Source of the DNA: an uncultured Verrucomicrobiota bacterium | GTDB taxonomy: Bacteria > Verrucomicrobiota > Verrucomicrobiia > Opitutales > Seribacteraceae | NCBI GenBank assembly: GCA_902618175.1 | Contig: CACMZN010000020.1 | Coordinates: forward strand, 1-37,020 | Length of the DNA stretch: 37,020 bases | Reading direction: 5' to 3' | Shown here: positions 26,066 to 35,584 of the stretch, piece after piece | Layout of the letters: the number at the start of each line of letters is the position of its first letter | Position numbering within the stretch: the first letter of the stretch is position 1 | The notes under the pieces: generated by a model | Database searches by the model: none | What the model was told of the DNA's origin: nothing | Seen by the model: only the letters and a program-made list of their open reading frames with translations | Translations under genes and position numbers: made by a program

Positions 26066-26626
26066 TCATTGAATGCGACCGAGGTATGATCGGTCGGATG
26101 TACTGATCTTAACAACATCGCCTTTTTTTATGAAGAGAGGAACTTGTACGGTTATGCCGGTTGAAATCGTAACTGGTTTAAGTACGTTTCCCGCTGTGTC
26201 TCCACGCAGAGCCTCTGGTGCCTCAATTACTTTGGCTTCAACTGAGGCGGGAAGTTGCAGTCTCACTGGTTCGCCCTCAACCAGCAAGATATCATAGGAA
26301 TTTCCTTCCACGAGAAAACAATCCTCTTCACCAATCATTTCGCTGGTTAAGACACTATCTTCGTATGTTTCCAAATCCATGAAGTGATAACCATCACTGT
26401 CCTTATAGCTGAACTCAAGCTTTTGCGTAGTAGTGTGAAGAAAGTCGATGGTGTCGGTGGAACGAAACTTGGTTGTGGTCGTCGAGCCGCTCTGCAGATT
26501 TCTCATTGTGGTCTGCACGAATCCTGCTTGTCTGCCTTGCGTGCGATGAAGCATTTCAAGAACCAGGTGAGGAGCGCCCTGATAGACGATCACACGACCT
26601 TTGCGAATGTCTGTGGGTGAAGCCAT
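26066..26626 (-). CDS. efp: Translation elongation factor P (Arg32 type)
   Basis: A 186-residue protein of standard length. I chose ATG 26626 because the family N-terminus (MASPTDIRKGRVIVYQGAPH) begins there; upstream codons overlap the divergent xth region. The three-barrel fold is recognisable, ending in GDVVKISTSDRSYLGR. EF-P rescues ribosomes stalled at polyproline. The modification loop reads HRTQGRQAG with arginine at position 32 instead of the common PGKG lysine loop. Polyproline-rich secreted proteins elsewhere in the window would be plausible clients. Confidence 0.95.
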   Translation of the reverse strand: MASPTDIRKGRVIVYQGAPHLVLEMLHRTQGRQAGFVQTTMRNLQSGSTTTTKFRSTDTIDFLHTTTQKLEFSYKDSDGYHFMDLETYEDSVLTSEMIGEEDCFLVEGNSYDILLVEGEPVRLQLPASVEAKVIEAPEALRGDTAGNVLKPVTISTGITVQVPLFIKKGDVVKISTSDRSYLGRIQ

Positions 26627-26721
26627 GTTGATTACTTTTTCTTGTCGATGAAGGAAAGACATGGGTAGTGTATTATCAATTGGTTGCAACCTTATGTTTT
26701 AAAAAATTACTTTTAATTACG

Positions 26722-27501
26722 ATGCATCAAACCACCAGTGAATTGATCTCTTGGAACGTCAACGGACTTCGAGCCTGTAGAAAAAAATCATTCGATCTAT
26801 TCGTCGAGCAGAGAAAGCCGGATTTCTTGTGTCTGCAGGAAGTAAAACTCAACTCGGAAGTGATTCCTGAAAATGATTTCGGATATCCGTTTCGGTATTA
26901 TCATTTGGCGGAAAAAAAGGGATATTCGGGAACTGCAATCTTTTCCTCGGTGGAACCTCAATCCGTAAGAGTGGATTTCCCTGATGGTCTTCATGCCGGC
27001 GAGGGTCGAATCATCACATGCGAATTCGATGGATTTCATCTGGTCAATGTCTACGTACCCAATTCCAAAGGCGATCTTTCACGACTATCCTACCGATACG
27101 AATCATGGGACCCCGACCTAAGGAATTATCTTATGAAACTTCGCTCTACAAAACCAGTAGTTTTGTGTGGTGATCTGAACGTTGCCCATCAGGAGATCGA
27201 TCTTGCCAATCCAAGGACAAATCGAATGAATGCAGGATTCACCAACGAAGAGCGAGAAGGAATCTCAAATCTTCTTGCCGAGGGTTTCATCGATACCTTC
27301 AGGCATGTCCATCCGGATCGCGAAGGAGCTTATTCATGGTGGTCTTACCGAAACAGCGCACGTTCCCGCAACATAGGTTGGCGGATTGATTACTTTGTGG
27401 TTTCAAACGAACTTGTTGGCTCTATTCAAGATGCATACATTCTGCCTGAAGTGGAAGGATCCGATCATTGCCCAATTGGATTGAGTTTGTCCATGAACTG
27501 A
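26722..27501 (+). CDS. xth: Exodeoxyribonuclease III / AP endonuclease
   Basis: A 259-residue enzyme of the exonuclease-endonuclease-phosphatase fold. Motifs in order are SWNVNGLRA, CLQEVKL (metal-binding Glu), GDLNVAHQEIDL, WRIDYFVVS and the terminal GSDHCPIGL (catalytic Asp-His). It cleaves abasic sites in base excision repair. I chose ATG 26722 because the conserved fold begins at once; an upstream in-frame start at 26668 lies inside the efp intergenic region. ribD follows 13 bases later. ExoA and Xth subfamilies cannot be separated by eye. Confidence 0.93.
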   Translation: MHQTTSELISWNVNGLRACRKKSFDLFVEQRKPDFLCLQEVKLNSEVIPENDFGYPFRYYHLAEKKGYSGTAIFSSVEPQSVRVDFPDGLHAGEGRIITCEFDGFHLVNVYVPNSKGDLSRLSYRYESWDPDLRNYLMKLRSTKPVVLCGDLNVAHQEIDLANPRTNRMNAGFTNEEREGISNLLAEGFIDTFRHVHPDREGAYSWWSYRNSARSRNIGWRIDYFVVSNELVGSIQDAYILPEVEGSDHCPIGLSLSMN

Positions 27502-27514
27502 ACAAAAGAAACGC

Positions 27515-28627
27515 ATGACTCACCAAAAGACCAAGGAAGTGTTTTTTTTTGAGCGAGTTCTGCAACTGGCAGAAAAGGGATGGGGTAAAACCCATCCCAA
27601 TCCCATGGTGGGAGCTCTAATCGAAGAGGATGGTGGAATCGTGGCCGAAGGGTATCATAGAGCATGTGGGGAAGCGCACGCGGAGGTGGAGGCTCTAAAG
27701 ATTTTGGGTCGAAATCCAAAGTCTTCGGCTCGTTTGTTCGTCTCCTTGGAACCTTGCTCCACCACGGGACGAACTCCTCCTTGCACGCGGGCCATCATTG
27801 AATCAGGTATCCGCAAGGTCTTTCTCTCAACAACGGATCCCAATCCGATTCATTCGGGAAGAGGAATCGACATTCTCAGAAAGGCAGGAATTCAGGTTTT
27901 CATGGCTGATGAAGAATCAAACAGAAGAGCGGAAAGGTTGAATTTCATCTTCAATCACAACATGATCAAAGGATTACCCATGATTGCTCTGAAGATGGCG
28001 GAATCCGCAAATGGAATGGTATCGGGAGAGGCAGGAAGCTCAACACGCATCACGGGTGAACAGGCCCGGGCGGACGTAATGCGTTGGCGTAGGTTGTTCT
28101 CTGCAATCTGCGTGGGTTCCGGCACGGTATTGTCCGACGATCCGAAGTTGACATCTCGAAGGGAGGATGAGGTTTGGTGCCCGATTCGATTGGTTGTGGA
28201 TTCCCACCTCTCCACCCTACAGGAAGATGTTTCAGACAGAAAATTATACACGGATCAATTCTCTGACTTTACTCTTATCCTCACTACTTCTATTGGAATG
28301 AGAAATTGGAGATGCATGCAAAGAGCAAGAAATCTGGGCATTGAAGTAAAGGAAGTGGAGATGGATGAGGGCGGTCGAGCATCGCCCACTTTTCTTCGGA
28401 ACGTTTTGAGAGAGTTGGGTTTGAACTCGGTTTTTCTCGAGGGAGGTCCGACGATTGCACGTTCTCTTCTCGAAGCGGGAGAAATTGATTATTTGTTCCG
28501 TTATCGTTCTCGAAGCAAGTTGCTAGGACCCAATGCCGTATCCGGTTTGAATTTGAACGGATGTGTCTTAACGAATCTGATCAAAGATCGTTGGGGAGAT
28601 GATACATTGGAACACGGATTTCTGTGA
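27515..28627 (+). CDS. ribD: Bifunctional riboflavin biosynthesis deaminase/reductase
   Basis: A 370-residue protein of normal RibD length. The N-terminal cytidine-deaminase-like domain has the zinc ligands HAEVEA (His55, Glu57) and PCSTTGRTPPC (Cys81, Cys90). The C-terminal reductase domain (about 155-370) has ALKMAESANGMVSG and FLEGGPTIARSLL. It performs the second and third steps of the pathway from GTP. Its stop overlaps the GTG start of rdgB (GTGA). The other rib genes are not nearby and no FMN riboswitch is apparent. Confidence 0.95.
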   Translation: MTHQKTKEVFFFERVLQLAEKGWGKTHPNPMVGALIEEDGGIVAEGYHRACGEAHAEVEALKILGRNPKSSARLFVSLEPCSTTGRTPPCTRAIIESGIRKVFLSTTDPNPIHSGRGIDILRKAGIQVFMADEESNRRAERLNFIFNHNMIKGLPMIALKMAESANGMVSGEAGSSTRITGEQARADVMRWRRLFSAICVGSGTVLSDDPKLTSRREDEVWCPIRLVVDSHLSTLQEDVSDRKLYTDQFSDFTLILTTSIGMRNWRCMQRARNLGIEVKEVEMDEGGRASPTFLRNVLRELGLNSVFLEGGPTIARSLLEAGEIDYLFRYRSRSKLLGPNAVSGLNLNGCVLTNLIKDRWGDDTLEHGFL

Positions 28628-29232
28628 AAACAATTTATCTTGCATCAGGAAATGTCAATAAGCTCAGGGAGTTGCAGACTGCGCTCACCAATGCCGGTCT
28701 TCCGATACGAGTTTCCAACCCAGATGAAATCGGTGGAATGCCGAATGTGGAGGAAACCGGTTCAACCTTTCAAGCTAACGCCCTGCTGAAGGCGGAGGGC
28801 CTGCGTCGGATGGGACCTAGCGAGGCTTGGTATCTGGCAGACGACAGTGGAATCGAGATCGATGCTCTTGGTGGTCGTCCAGGCGTCATTTCCGCTCGTT
28901 ATGCGGGTTTGGAATGTGATGACGAAGCAAACAATGACAAGGTAATCAAGGAAATGTCAGAGGTTCCCGAAACAAAACGAACTTGTCGTTTTCAATGCGT
29001 GCTTGCACTTCTTGCTAAGGAAAAAGAGCATTTTTTCTCGGGAACTTGTGAAGGAAGGTTACTTTTTGAAGGTAGGGGAAAAGATGGCTTTGGGTACGAT
29101 CCGCTTTTTCTTCCCATAGGGAGCGCTGGTACCTTTGCCGAAATCCTGCCCGCAGAAAAAGCGAACATCAGTCATCGAGCCCGAGCTATGAGCAAATTGA
29201 TTAATTGGCTTGGTTCGGGCAAGGTTCTTTGA
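28624..29232 (+). CDS. rdgB: XTP/dITP diphosphatase (Ham1 family)
   Basis: A 202-residue house-cleaning nucleotidase that hydrolyses dITP and XTP. It starts with GTG at 28624, overlapping the ribD stop. Family motifs are LASGNVNKLRELQ at the N-terminus, LADDSGIEIDALGGRPGV with ARYAG (active site), and GFGYDPLFLP with the later HRARAMSKL. It is the last gene of the xth-ribD-rdgB unit. Confidence 0.95.
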   Translation: MKTIYLASGNVNKLRELQTALTNAGLPIRVSNPDEIGGMPNVEETGSTFQANALLKAEGLRRMGPSEAWYLADDSGIEIDALGGRPGVISARYAGLECDDEANNDKVIKEMSEVPETKRTCRFQCVLALLAKEKEHFFSGTCEGRLLFEGRGKDGFGYDPLFLPIGSAGTFAEILPAEKANISHRARAMSKLINWLGSGKVL

Positions 29233-29884
29233 ATCTTATGTCAGTTCTCTTTTGCCTTCAGCCAGTTCAAAATGGTTTCAGATTGATGCAACGGATTTAT
29301 TTTGTTGTTGGGTTCTTCCTTTTTAAAATTTGAATCCTTGTTCCGATCATCGACGAAGTTCTCGAATGCATAAAAGCGAGTCTTTCTTCAAATATTTGGC
29401 TATGTTTTCCGAAGATAGAATTCTTGTTTTGTGCACTCACATTTATTATCAGTGCCTTAGTTGTTGAAGAGTTTCTGAAAAATCGACCATATCTTCTCAA
29501 TATGCTTTTAGGTGGGGTATTCAAAAGGACTTGCGAAGAACATTTCCAAACTGTCCAATTCTCCTCCCATGACTATGATGGTGATCAAGTACTTTCGCAG
29601 TGGAAGGTCAAATGGGAGGTTCTGGAATGCTTTCCGCTATGCATCAAGCAGATTGATTTTAATTTCCAGGACCTTATTCATCGCTTCCATTCAATCCGAG
29701 CATCGCTCCGTGATGGAGAAACGATTAGCGATTTTTTTGCTACAAAAGTCAAATTGTGGAAGGTGAAAGAATTGGATAAATGTTTGATGGATGATGTGCT
29801 GGCTGAGATTCGATAACGAATTCGATCCTTGTCGATAAGACTGCTGGAATCCTAAAAGTTTTCATTGAGATCAAGGAACTCACT
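29233..29884. other. 652-base stretch without a confident gene
   Basis: This stretch lies between rdgB (plus) and the convergent isocitrate dehydrogenase stop at 29885, and is AT-rich. It holds one weak plus-strand frame (29424-29816, listed separately). On minus there is a 47-codon stop-free stretch ending at TGA near 29249, whose last residues read HQSETILNWLKAKEN. It has no start and a TGA just upstream, and could be the remnant of a decayed gene. No RNA gene or strong terminator is visible. Confidence 0.4.
29424..29816 (+). CDS. Doubtful small ORF
   Basis: A 130-codon frame starting with TTG. The N-terminus is hydrophobic (LTFIISALVVEEFL), and the C-terminal half looks protein-like (HRFHSIRASLRDGETISDFF, then KVKELDKCLMDDVLAEIR). 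I recognise no family. There is no Shine-Dalgarno, and an overlapping frame in another phase is also open. It may be a decayed gene or chance. Confidence 0.25.
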   Translation: MFCALTFIISALVVEEFLKNRPYLLNMLLGGVFKRTCEEHFQTVQFSSHDYDGDQVLSQWKVKWEVLECFPLCIKQIDFNFQDLIHRFHSIRASLRDGETISDFFATKVKLWKVKELDKCLMDDVLAEIR

Positions 29885-32107
29885 TCAGTGCATCTTGGAT
29901 AGCAAGGAATTGAAGATTTTACTAGGTCTCATGGCAGAGGAAGTTTTTTCCTCGTCGGGCAGGTAATATCCTCCCAAGTCGACGGGAGATCCCTGAGAGT
30001 TGGCCAATTCTTCCAGAATTTCATGCTCCTTGTCTTTCAATCCACGAAAAAGGGGAGAAAAACGGGCAGCTATTTCTCGATCGGCTTCCTGTCCGGCAAG
30101 CGCTTCGGACCAGAAGAGCGATAGATAGAAGTGACTTCCCCGATTGTCGAGTTGGTTAACCTTGCGGGAAGGAGATTTTTTTTCATCGAGAAATTTTCCA
30201 ATTCCTTGATTCAGGCAGTCGGCAAGAATCCGAGCTTGGGGATTGTCGGTTTTTTCAGCAAGGTCTTCCAGAGAAACTCCAATGGCAAGGAATTCGCCCA
30301 GCGAATCCCAACGCAGATGCCCTTCCTCCATGAATTGCTGCACATGCTTGGGAGCCGATCCGCCCGCTCCAGTTTCGAAAAGTCCCCCACCTGCCAGCAG
30401 AGGTACGATGGAGAGCATTTTGGCGCTGGTACCCAGTTCGAGTATGGGAAACAAGTCAGTCAGATAATCCCTGAGAACGTTGCCGGTAGCGGAAATCGTG
30501 TCTAGCCCCTCGGAGCAGCGTAGGCAGGTGGAACGGGTGGCTCGAATGGGATCAAGTATTTGAATGTCCAAACCATCCGTGTCGTGTCTTTCAAGCTCAG
30601 CAATCAGACAGTCAATCAGATTTGCATCATGGGCTCGGTTTTCGTCCAGCCAAAAGATTAAGGCGTTGCCTGTAAAACGAGCGCGGTTGATTGCAAGTTT
30701 GATCCAGTCGGTAATGGCAATTTTCTTAGTCTGACACATTCTCCATAGGTCCCCCTCGTTGACCTCATGGCTGAGTAAAATTTCTTCCGACTGGTCCACC
30801 ACCCGGATGGTTCCGGTTCCAACAATCTCAAAGGTCTTGTCGTGTGAGCCGTATTCCTCCGCTTTCTTGGCCATCAGTCCAACGTTGGCGACATTTCCCA
30901 TGGAGGTGACGTCGAAGGCACCGTTTTCTTTACAGAAGTTTATGGTTTCCTGGTAAATGCCTGCATAGCTTCGATCGGGTATGACTGCTTTGGTATCCTT
31001 GGGATTTCCGTCTGGTGCCCACATTTGTCCGGATGTCCGGATCATGGCAGGCATGGAGGCATCGATAATGACGTCGCTGGGGACATGTAGGTTGGTGATA
31101 CCTTTGTCTGAATTGACCATGGCAAGATCCGGACGTTTGCCAAGTACTTGATCCAGGGAAGCGAGAACTTCCGTTTTTTTATTCGAATCGAGTTTTTCCA
31201 GTGATTGGTAAAAGTCGCTTAGTCCGTTATTCGGATTAAATCCGACGGATCGAAGGGTTTTTCCATGTTTCTCGATAACTCTTCCCAAGTAGGCCTCAAC
31301 GCAATGACCAAAGATAATGGGATCCGAGACCTTCATCATAGTGGCTTTCAGGTGGAGAGAAAAAAGAAGGTTTTTTTCGAATGCCTCGTTCAATTGCTCG
31401 GCAAGAAAGGAACGCAGGGCATTGCGGTTCATAACCGACGCATCGATGACTTCCCCCTCGGTCAGAGCTAATCCTTCTTTGAGAATCTCCGTTTTACCAT
31501 CCGCATCGACGAATTCAATCTTCACTTGGGTAGCTTTTTCCATGACTTTTGATTGTTCGCTTCCATAGAAGTCACCGGCTTCCATATGTGCGACGTGAGA
31601 TTTCGAATCGCTCGTCCATGGGCCCATGGAATGGGGATTCTTCATGGCATATTCCTTCACCGGTCGGGCCACGCGACGATCGGAATTTCCCTCCCGCAAA
31701 ACGGGATTGACAGCGGATCCCAGTACTTTTGCGTAAGTGGCTCGAATGTTTTCCTGTTCGTCATTCTGAGGATCTTCGGGAAAGCCAGGGACTGGAAAGC
31801 CTTTTTTCTGCAATTCCTCAACCGCGTCCTTGAGTTGCGGAATGGATGCGCTGACGTTCGGCAACTTGATGATGTTGGCATCAGGTTGGGTTGCCCATTT
31901 CCCCAGTTCAGCCAGGGCATCCGGGACTTGCTGTTCGGGAGAAAGATAACTTGGAAAATGAGCGAGAATGCGATTGGCCAAAGAAATGTCCTTCAATTCA
32001 TACTCGATTCCTGCTCCGCAGGTGAACGCACGCAGGATGGGGAGAAGGGAATAGGTGGCGAGGGCAGGGGCTTCGTCCGTCTTGGTGTAGGCGATGATGG
32101 ATGGCAT
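29885..32107 (-). CDS. icd: NADP-dependent isocitrate dehydrogenase, monomeric type
   Basis: A 740-residue monomeric IDH, the usual length of this class, which is unrelated in sequence to the common homodimeric type. The frame is open for 201 more codons upstream, but the family begins at [20 protein letters not shown], so ATG 32107 is the start. Conserved stretches include [54 protein letters not shown] and the [12 protein letters not shown] region. It converts isocitrate to 2-oxoglutarate with NADP in the TCA cycle. It diverges from the GntP permease gene and stands alone. Confidence 0.96.
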   Translation of the reverse strand: MPSIIAYTKTDEAPALATYSLLPILRAFTCGAGIEYELKDISLANRILAHFPSYLSPEQQVPDALAELGKWATQPDANIIKLPNVSASIPQLKDAVEELQKKGFPVPGFPEDPQNDEQENIRATYAKVLGSAVNPVLREGNSDRRVARPVKEYAMKNPHSMGPWTSDSKSHVAHMEAGDFYGSEQSKVMEKATQVKIEFVDADGKTEILKEGLALTEGEVIDASVMNRNALRSFLAEQLNEAFEKNLLFSLHLKATMMKVSDPIIFGHCVEAYLGRVIEKHGKTLRSVGFNPNNGLSDFYQSLEKLDSNKKTEVLASLDQVLGKRPDLAMVNSDKGITNLHVPSDVIIDASMPAMIRTSGQMWAPDGNPKDTKAVIPDRSYAGIYQETINFCKENGAFDVTSMGNVANVGLMAKKAEEYGSHDKTFEIVGTGTIRVVDQSEEILLSHEVNEGDLWRMCQTKKIAITDWIKLAINRARFTGNALIFWLDENRAHDANLIDCLIAELERHDTDGLDIQILDPIRATRSTCLRCSEGLDTISATGNVLRDYLTDLFPILELGTSAKMLSIVPLLAGGGLFETGAGGSAPKHVQQFMEEGHLRWDSLGEFLAIGVSLEDLAEKTDNPQARILADCLNQGIGKFLDEKKSPSRKVNQLDNRGSHFYLSLFWSEALAGQEADREIAARFSPLFRGLKDKEHEILEELANSQGSPVDLGGYYLPDEEKTSSAMRPSKIFNSLLSKMH

Positions 32108-32253
32108 ATTGGTGAAATCGTTGTCGGATGAAAAGTTAACGCTTAGAAGACGGGATGCTTTTCTGCAATCCTCTTTCCGATTTCTCAAATGCTTGGCAGA
32201 AACACAAAAGAAGATCAAATTTTTCCTGATATCATTTTTGCTCTGAAATAAAA

Positions 32254-32271
32254 TTGGAAACCCCATTCCAA
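32254..32271. promoter_or_regulatory. Perfect inverted repeat in the icd / gntP-like intergenic region
   Basis: TTGGAA (32254-32259) and TTCCAA (32266-32271) form an 18-base palindrome with a six-base spacer. It lies 147 bases from the icd start and 98 from the permease start in a 261-base divergent region. Size and symmetry suit a dimeric repressor operator. No regulator gene is adjacent. Confidence 0.35.
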
Positions 32272-32368
32272 AGTATCGATGGCAAAAGTTGTTCTCGACG
32301 CCTTGATGAGCCCACTGCCTTTTTTTTGAGATTGCGGAGGTAGGTCTTTCGGTTTGTCCTGCAAACAA

Positions 32369-34339
32369 ATGAAGAAGACAGTAACCTCTTCCTTTTCCAA
32401 TCCCCCGCTTGGGAATCCAGGAGTTTGTCTTCGTCTTCGTTTGGTCTTGATTCAAGCGATTCTTTTTTTGGGAAATTGCCTTACTGGTGCAGTCGACTTC
32501 ATTTTTGATTATCCCTGCGAAACCACCAAGTCGTTTTGGAATCAGCATAGATATCCCATTGAACAGCCGGCATATGCTTGCGATAACGGAAGGAAGAGTG
32601 AAACCTATCTTTCCGAGACTCTTAACGACTTCGGACAAGGAGTGATCGGGTATGCAGGCTCCAACCATACGGTGAATCCGATTCAAAGGGTTGTGATTGA
32701 TTTCAAACACACTACAAGTTCAGGAAAAGCTACAGGGCAGTACGATGAAAGCGTTTTCTTTCCGTGTACTGTCGACGAATCAAACCATACGATGGCGTGG
32801 GTCAGATCTGCTGACGAACCGATCTTCTTAACCTCCGGTTTTCAAGCGAGTCCGCTACTGATATTCGCAGTGAGTGTATTCTGGGTAGTCTATTCGATTG
32901 CAAGACTCAAGGTTCATCCGTTTCTTTCGTTGATGTCTGCCGCAATCCTGGTCGGGTTGTGCAGCGGACCCCTGCCGGATATGAGCGTTGAAAACAAGGG
33001 ACTTTTCCACAACCGCGTTAATCTACCGGATTCGGAAGCGGAAATTTCGAATCCTCTGTTGGCGGTGAAGTGGACACTACTCGGCTTCGGCAACACCGCC
33101 GGGGGGATCGGTTTGGTCATCGCTCTGGCAGCCATTGTCGGCACCTGTATGATGAGAAGCGGAGCAGCGGAACGGGTGGTGCGACACATGTTGAATTTGT
33201 TTGGGGAGAAGCGGGCAGGCTTGGTCTTGCTAATCAGTGGATTTCTTCTTTCGATTCCCGTTTTCTTTGATACCGTTTTCTTCCTACTCATTCCATTGGC
33301 CCGTTCGATATCGGTACGGGCAGGTGGAAAGTTTCTGTACTTCGTCATGGTGATGGCCGGGGCCGGCGCCATCACCCACTCGCTGGTTCCCCCCACTCCA
33401 GGTCCCCTGATGATAGCGGAGATCTTGTCCATTGAATTGGGATATGCCATAACCGCAGGAGTAATAGTGGGCATTCCCGTTGCCGCTCTGGTTCTTCTGC
33501 TCTCGCAATGGTTTGATAAAAAGTATGGTTTTCCGATGCGTACGGTGTCTGGAACCAGCGCCGATGATTTGCGTTCCATTCTGGAAAAAAAGGATGAAGA
33601 ATTACCACCGTTGTTCTTTTCCTACCTGCCCATTCTTTTTCCCATTCTCTTGATTTCCTCAATCTCCTTGTTCAAGGTGCTCGCTGCAGAAGGTTACGAA
33701 CTCGGTGTTTTTGAACCAACGGGAGAGAATAACCTGTGGCGGGTCCTCTCGTTCCTTGGAGAACCCAATATGGCGATGTGCCTTTCGGCTTTGGTATCCC
33801 TTTGGCTTTTGGTCGGACAATCCCGAAGGAGCGAAGAGCAAAAGGGAGACAAATTGAGTACCTTCCTGGCCAAGCAATTGGAGGGACCCCTAAGTACAGC
33901 AGGCATGATCATACTCATTACCGGTGCAGGCGGAGCTTTTGGAGGAATGATTCGATTGAGCGGCGTGGGATCCACGATTGCTTCGCTCGCCACCTCCGTG
34001 AATCTTTCCTATGTTCTGCTTGCATGGGGTATGACCGCATTCATCCGAATTGCTCAGGGTTCGGCCACCGTGGCCATGATTACTGGGGTCGGATTGATGG
34101 CCTCGATCGTGGGTGATGGAAGCGCATTGTCATACCATCCAGTTTATATCTTCTTGGCCATTGGCTTTGGTTCAATCACTTTGTCTTGGATGAATGACAG
34201 TGGATTCTGGGTGGTTCAGCGGCTGAGTGGTTTGACCGAACGCGAGACTTTGCAAACATGGTCGGTCTTGCTGACTGCGATTTCCCTTTCCGGATTGATT
34301 CTGACTTTTCTGGGTTCCATGCTCCTACCGATGAAATGA
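32369..34339 (+). CDS. GntP-family organic-acid permease with N-terminal extracytoplasmic domain
   Basis: A protein of 656 residues from ATG 32369; TTG 32354 is possible. The C-terminal 470 or so residues are a GntP-type gluconate/sugar-acid:H+ symporter. Recognisable segments are [74 protein letters not shown] and the terminal NDSGFWVV. The first 150 or so residues are extra: a signal-like hydrophobic helix (about 22-42), then a soluble region with [11 protein letters not shown] and [10 protein letters not shown] (paired cysteines), then the first permease helix ([15 protein letters not shown]). Normal family members have about 450 residues. A substrate-capturing or sensing role for the extension is inference. 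Confidence 0.85.
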   Translation: MKKTVTSSFSNPPLGNPGVCLRLRLVLIQAILFLGNCLTGAVDFIFDYPCETTKSFWNQHRYPIEQPAYACDNGRKSETYLSETLNDFGQGVIGYAGSNHTVNPIQRVVIDFKHTTSSGKATGQYDESVFFPCTVDESNHTMAWVRSADEPIFLTSGFQASPLLIFAVSVFWVVYSIARLKVHPFLSLMSAAILVGLCSGPLPDMSVENKGLFHNRVNLPDSEAEISNPLLAVKWTLLGFGNTAGGIGLVIALAAIVGTCMMRSGAAERVVRHMLNLFGEKRAGLVLLISGFLLSIPVFFDTVFFLLIPLARSISVRAGGKFLYFVMVMAGAGAITHSLVPPTPGPLMIAEILSIELGYAITAGVIVGIPVAALVLLLSQWFDKKYGFPMRTVSGTSADDLRSILEKKDEELPPLFFSYLPILFPILLISSISLFKVLAAEGYELGVFEPTGENNLWRVLSFLGEPNMAMCLSALVSLWLLVGQSRRSEEQKGDKLSTFLAKQLEGPLSTAGMIILITGAGGAFGGMIRLSGVGSTIASLATSVNLSYVLLAWGMTAFIRIAQGSATVAMITGVGLMASIVGDGSALSYHPVYIFLAIGFGSITLSWMNDSGFWVVQRLSGLTERETLQTWSVLLTAISLSGLILTFLGSMLLPMK

Positions 34340-34455
34340 ATGACTTGGCTTTGCGGATTTCATCATTTGAAGAAAAACCTGGTTGATGGAACTTTGTTTA
34401 CTTCATCATCTGGATGAGTACGACTTGACCCTCAAAAGGTCTGCAGAATTGCTGT

Positions 34456-34460
34456 AGGAG
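34456..34460 (+). promoter_or_regulatory. Shine-Dalgarno for the sugar kinase gene
   Basis: AGGAG lies five bases before ATG 34466 and supports that start. It is worth noting because most genes in this window lack a clear Shine-Dalgarno. Confidence 0.6.
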
Positions 34461-34465
34461 AGCAT

Positions 34466-35569
34466 ATGAGATTTGCAGAATTGGACATGGAAAAAATTAT
34501 TTCCCAATTTCCCTTGCCAGGAAAGCTTACTGGTATTCGAACTCTGGGAAATGGTAATATCAACGACACTTTCCTTATCATAACAACAAACGAGGAAGCA
34601 TTCGAAAGATATGTTCTGCAGAGAATCAATCATGAAATCTTTCCGCATCCGGAATCCATGATGGAAAATTTCTCCAGAATTACTTCGCATTTGGAGCTTA
34701 AATGGAAGCAAGGAAAATATGGTTACCAAGTTCTTCGGTTGATGCCCAGTAAGGAAGGTGACAATTTTCATAGGGACGAAAAAGGAAATTTTTGGCGGGT
34801 TTGTAGGTTTGTTCCAAATGGACTTTCATTGGATTTTCCGAAAAACAAGAATCATGCGTACGAGGCTGCGAAGGCTTTTGGTGCCTTTCAAGCGAATCTC
34901 ATCGATTTGCCTGGCCCTCCCTTGACCGAAACCATTTCTCATTTTCACAATACCCGCAAAAGGTTCGAAAGCTTTCTTGGCTTAGTGAAAGAAGATCCTA
35001 GAAACCGATCTCGAAGGGTTGTGGACTTGATTGAATTTGCACAAAGAAGAGAATGCTTGACGGAGGCAATTTCAGTGAATTCCTTTCCCCTACGGATTGT
35101 TCACAACGACACCAAGTTGAATAACGTACTTATTCATGAAAAAACCGGTAAGGGAATTTGCGTTCTAGACCTTGACACCGTTATGACCGGTTGCGTCCTT
35201 CACGATTTTGGAGATCTGGCGCGCACTGCGTCTTGTTCGGCAGATGAGGATGAAGTTGATTTGAAAAAGGTTTCGTTTCTACCCACAATTTTTGAAGCAA
35301 TTGTGCGTGGATATTTGGAATCCACTGAATGCCTGTTGAATGCAAAAGAGAGAGAAACTCTTCATCTTGCGCCGCAAGTGATCACCTTTGAATTAGGTTT
35401 GCGATTTCTATCAGATTATTTGGATGGGGATCAATACTTCAAGACCAAGCATCCGAATCACAACTTGGACAGAGCTCGCCTACAGTTCGAATTGCTTCGA
35501 TCGATGGAGAATTATTCCGACAAGATTCGTAACATAGTAGAAAGTGCTCTCCAGTTTTGCCATCCCTGA
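34466..35569 (+). CDS. NahK-like N-acetylhexosamine 1-kinase (APH fold)
   Basis: A 367-residue phosphotransferase with strong likeness to bifidobacterial NahK. It has LGNGNINDTF (27-36), YVLQRINHEIFPHPESMMEN (49-68), catalytic HNDTKLNN (213-220), DLDTVMTG (235-242) and DFGDLAR (247-253). NahK phosphorylates GlcNAc or GalNAc at the anomeric carbon during mucin or glycan breakdown. No phosphorylase or epimerase partner gene is next to it, so the substrate is uncertain. It is separated by 126 bases from the permease upstream and converges with the porin-like gene. Confidence 0.82.
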   Translation: MRFAELDMEKIISQFPLPGKLTGIRTLGNGNINDTFLIITTNEEAFERYVLQRINHEIFPHPESMMENFSRITSHLELKWKQGKYGYQVLRLMPSKEGDNFHRDEKGNFWRVCRFVPNGLSLDFPKNKNHAYEAAKAFGAFQANLIDLPGPPLTETISHFHNTRKRFESFLGLVKEDPRNRSRRVVDLIEFAQRRECLTEAISVNSFPLRIVHNDTKLNNVLIHEKTGKGICVLDLDTVMTGCVLHDFGDLARTASCSADEDEVDLKKVSFLPTIFEAIVRGYLESTECLLNAKERETLHLAPQVITFELGLRFLSDYLDGDQYFKTKHPNHNLDRARLQFELLRSMENYSDKIRNIVESALQFCHP

Positions 35570-35584
35570 GGAATCGTTGAGGAT

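Noticed and set aside
32108-32710. 201-codon N-terminal extension of isocitrate dehydrogenase
   Set aside because: The family starts at the ATG at 32107 with normal length of about 740. The extension overlaps the divergent permease gene and has shadow-like composition.
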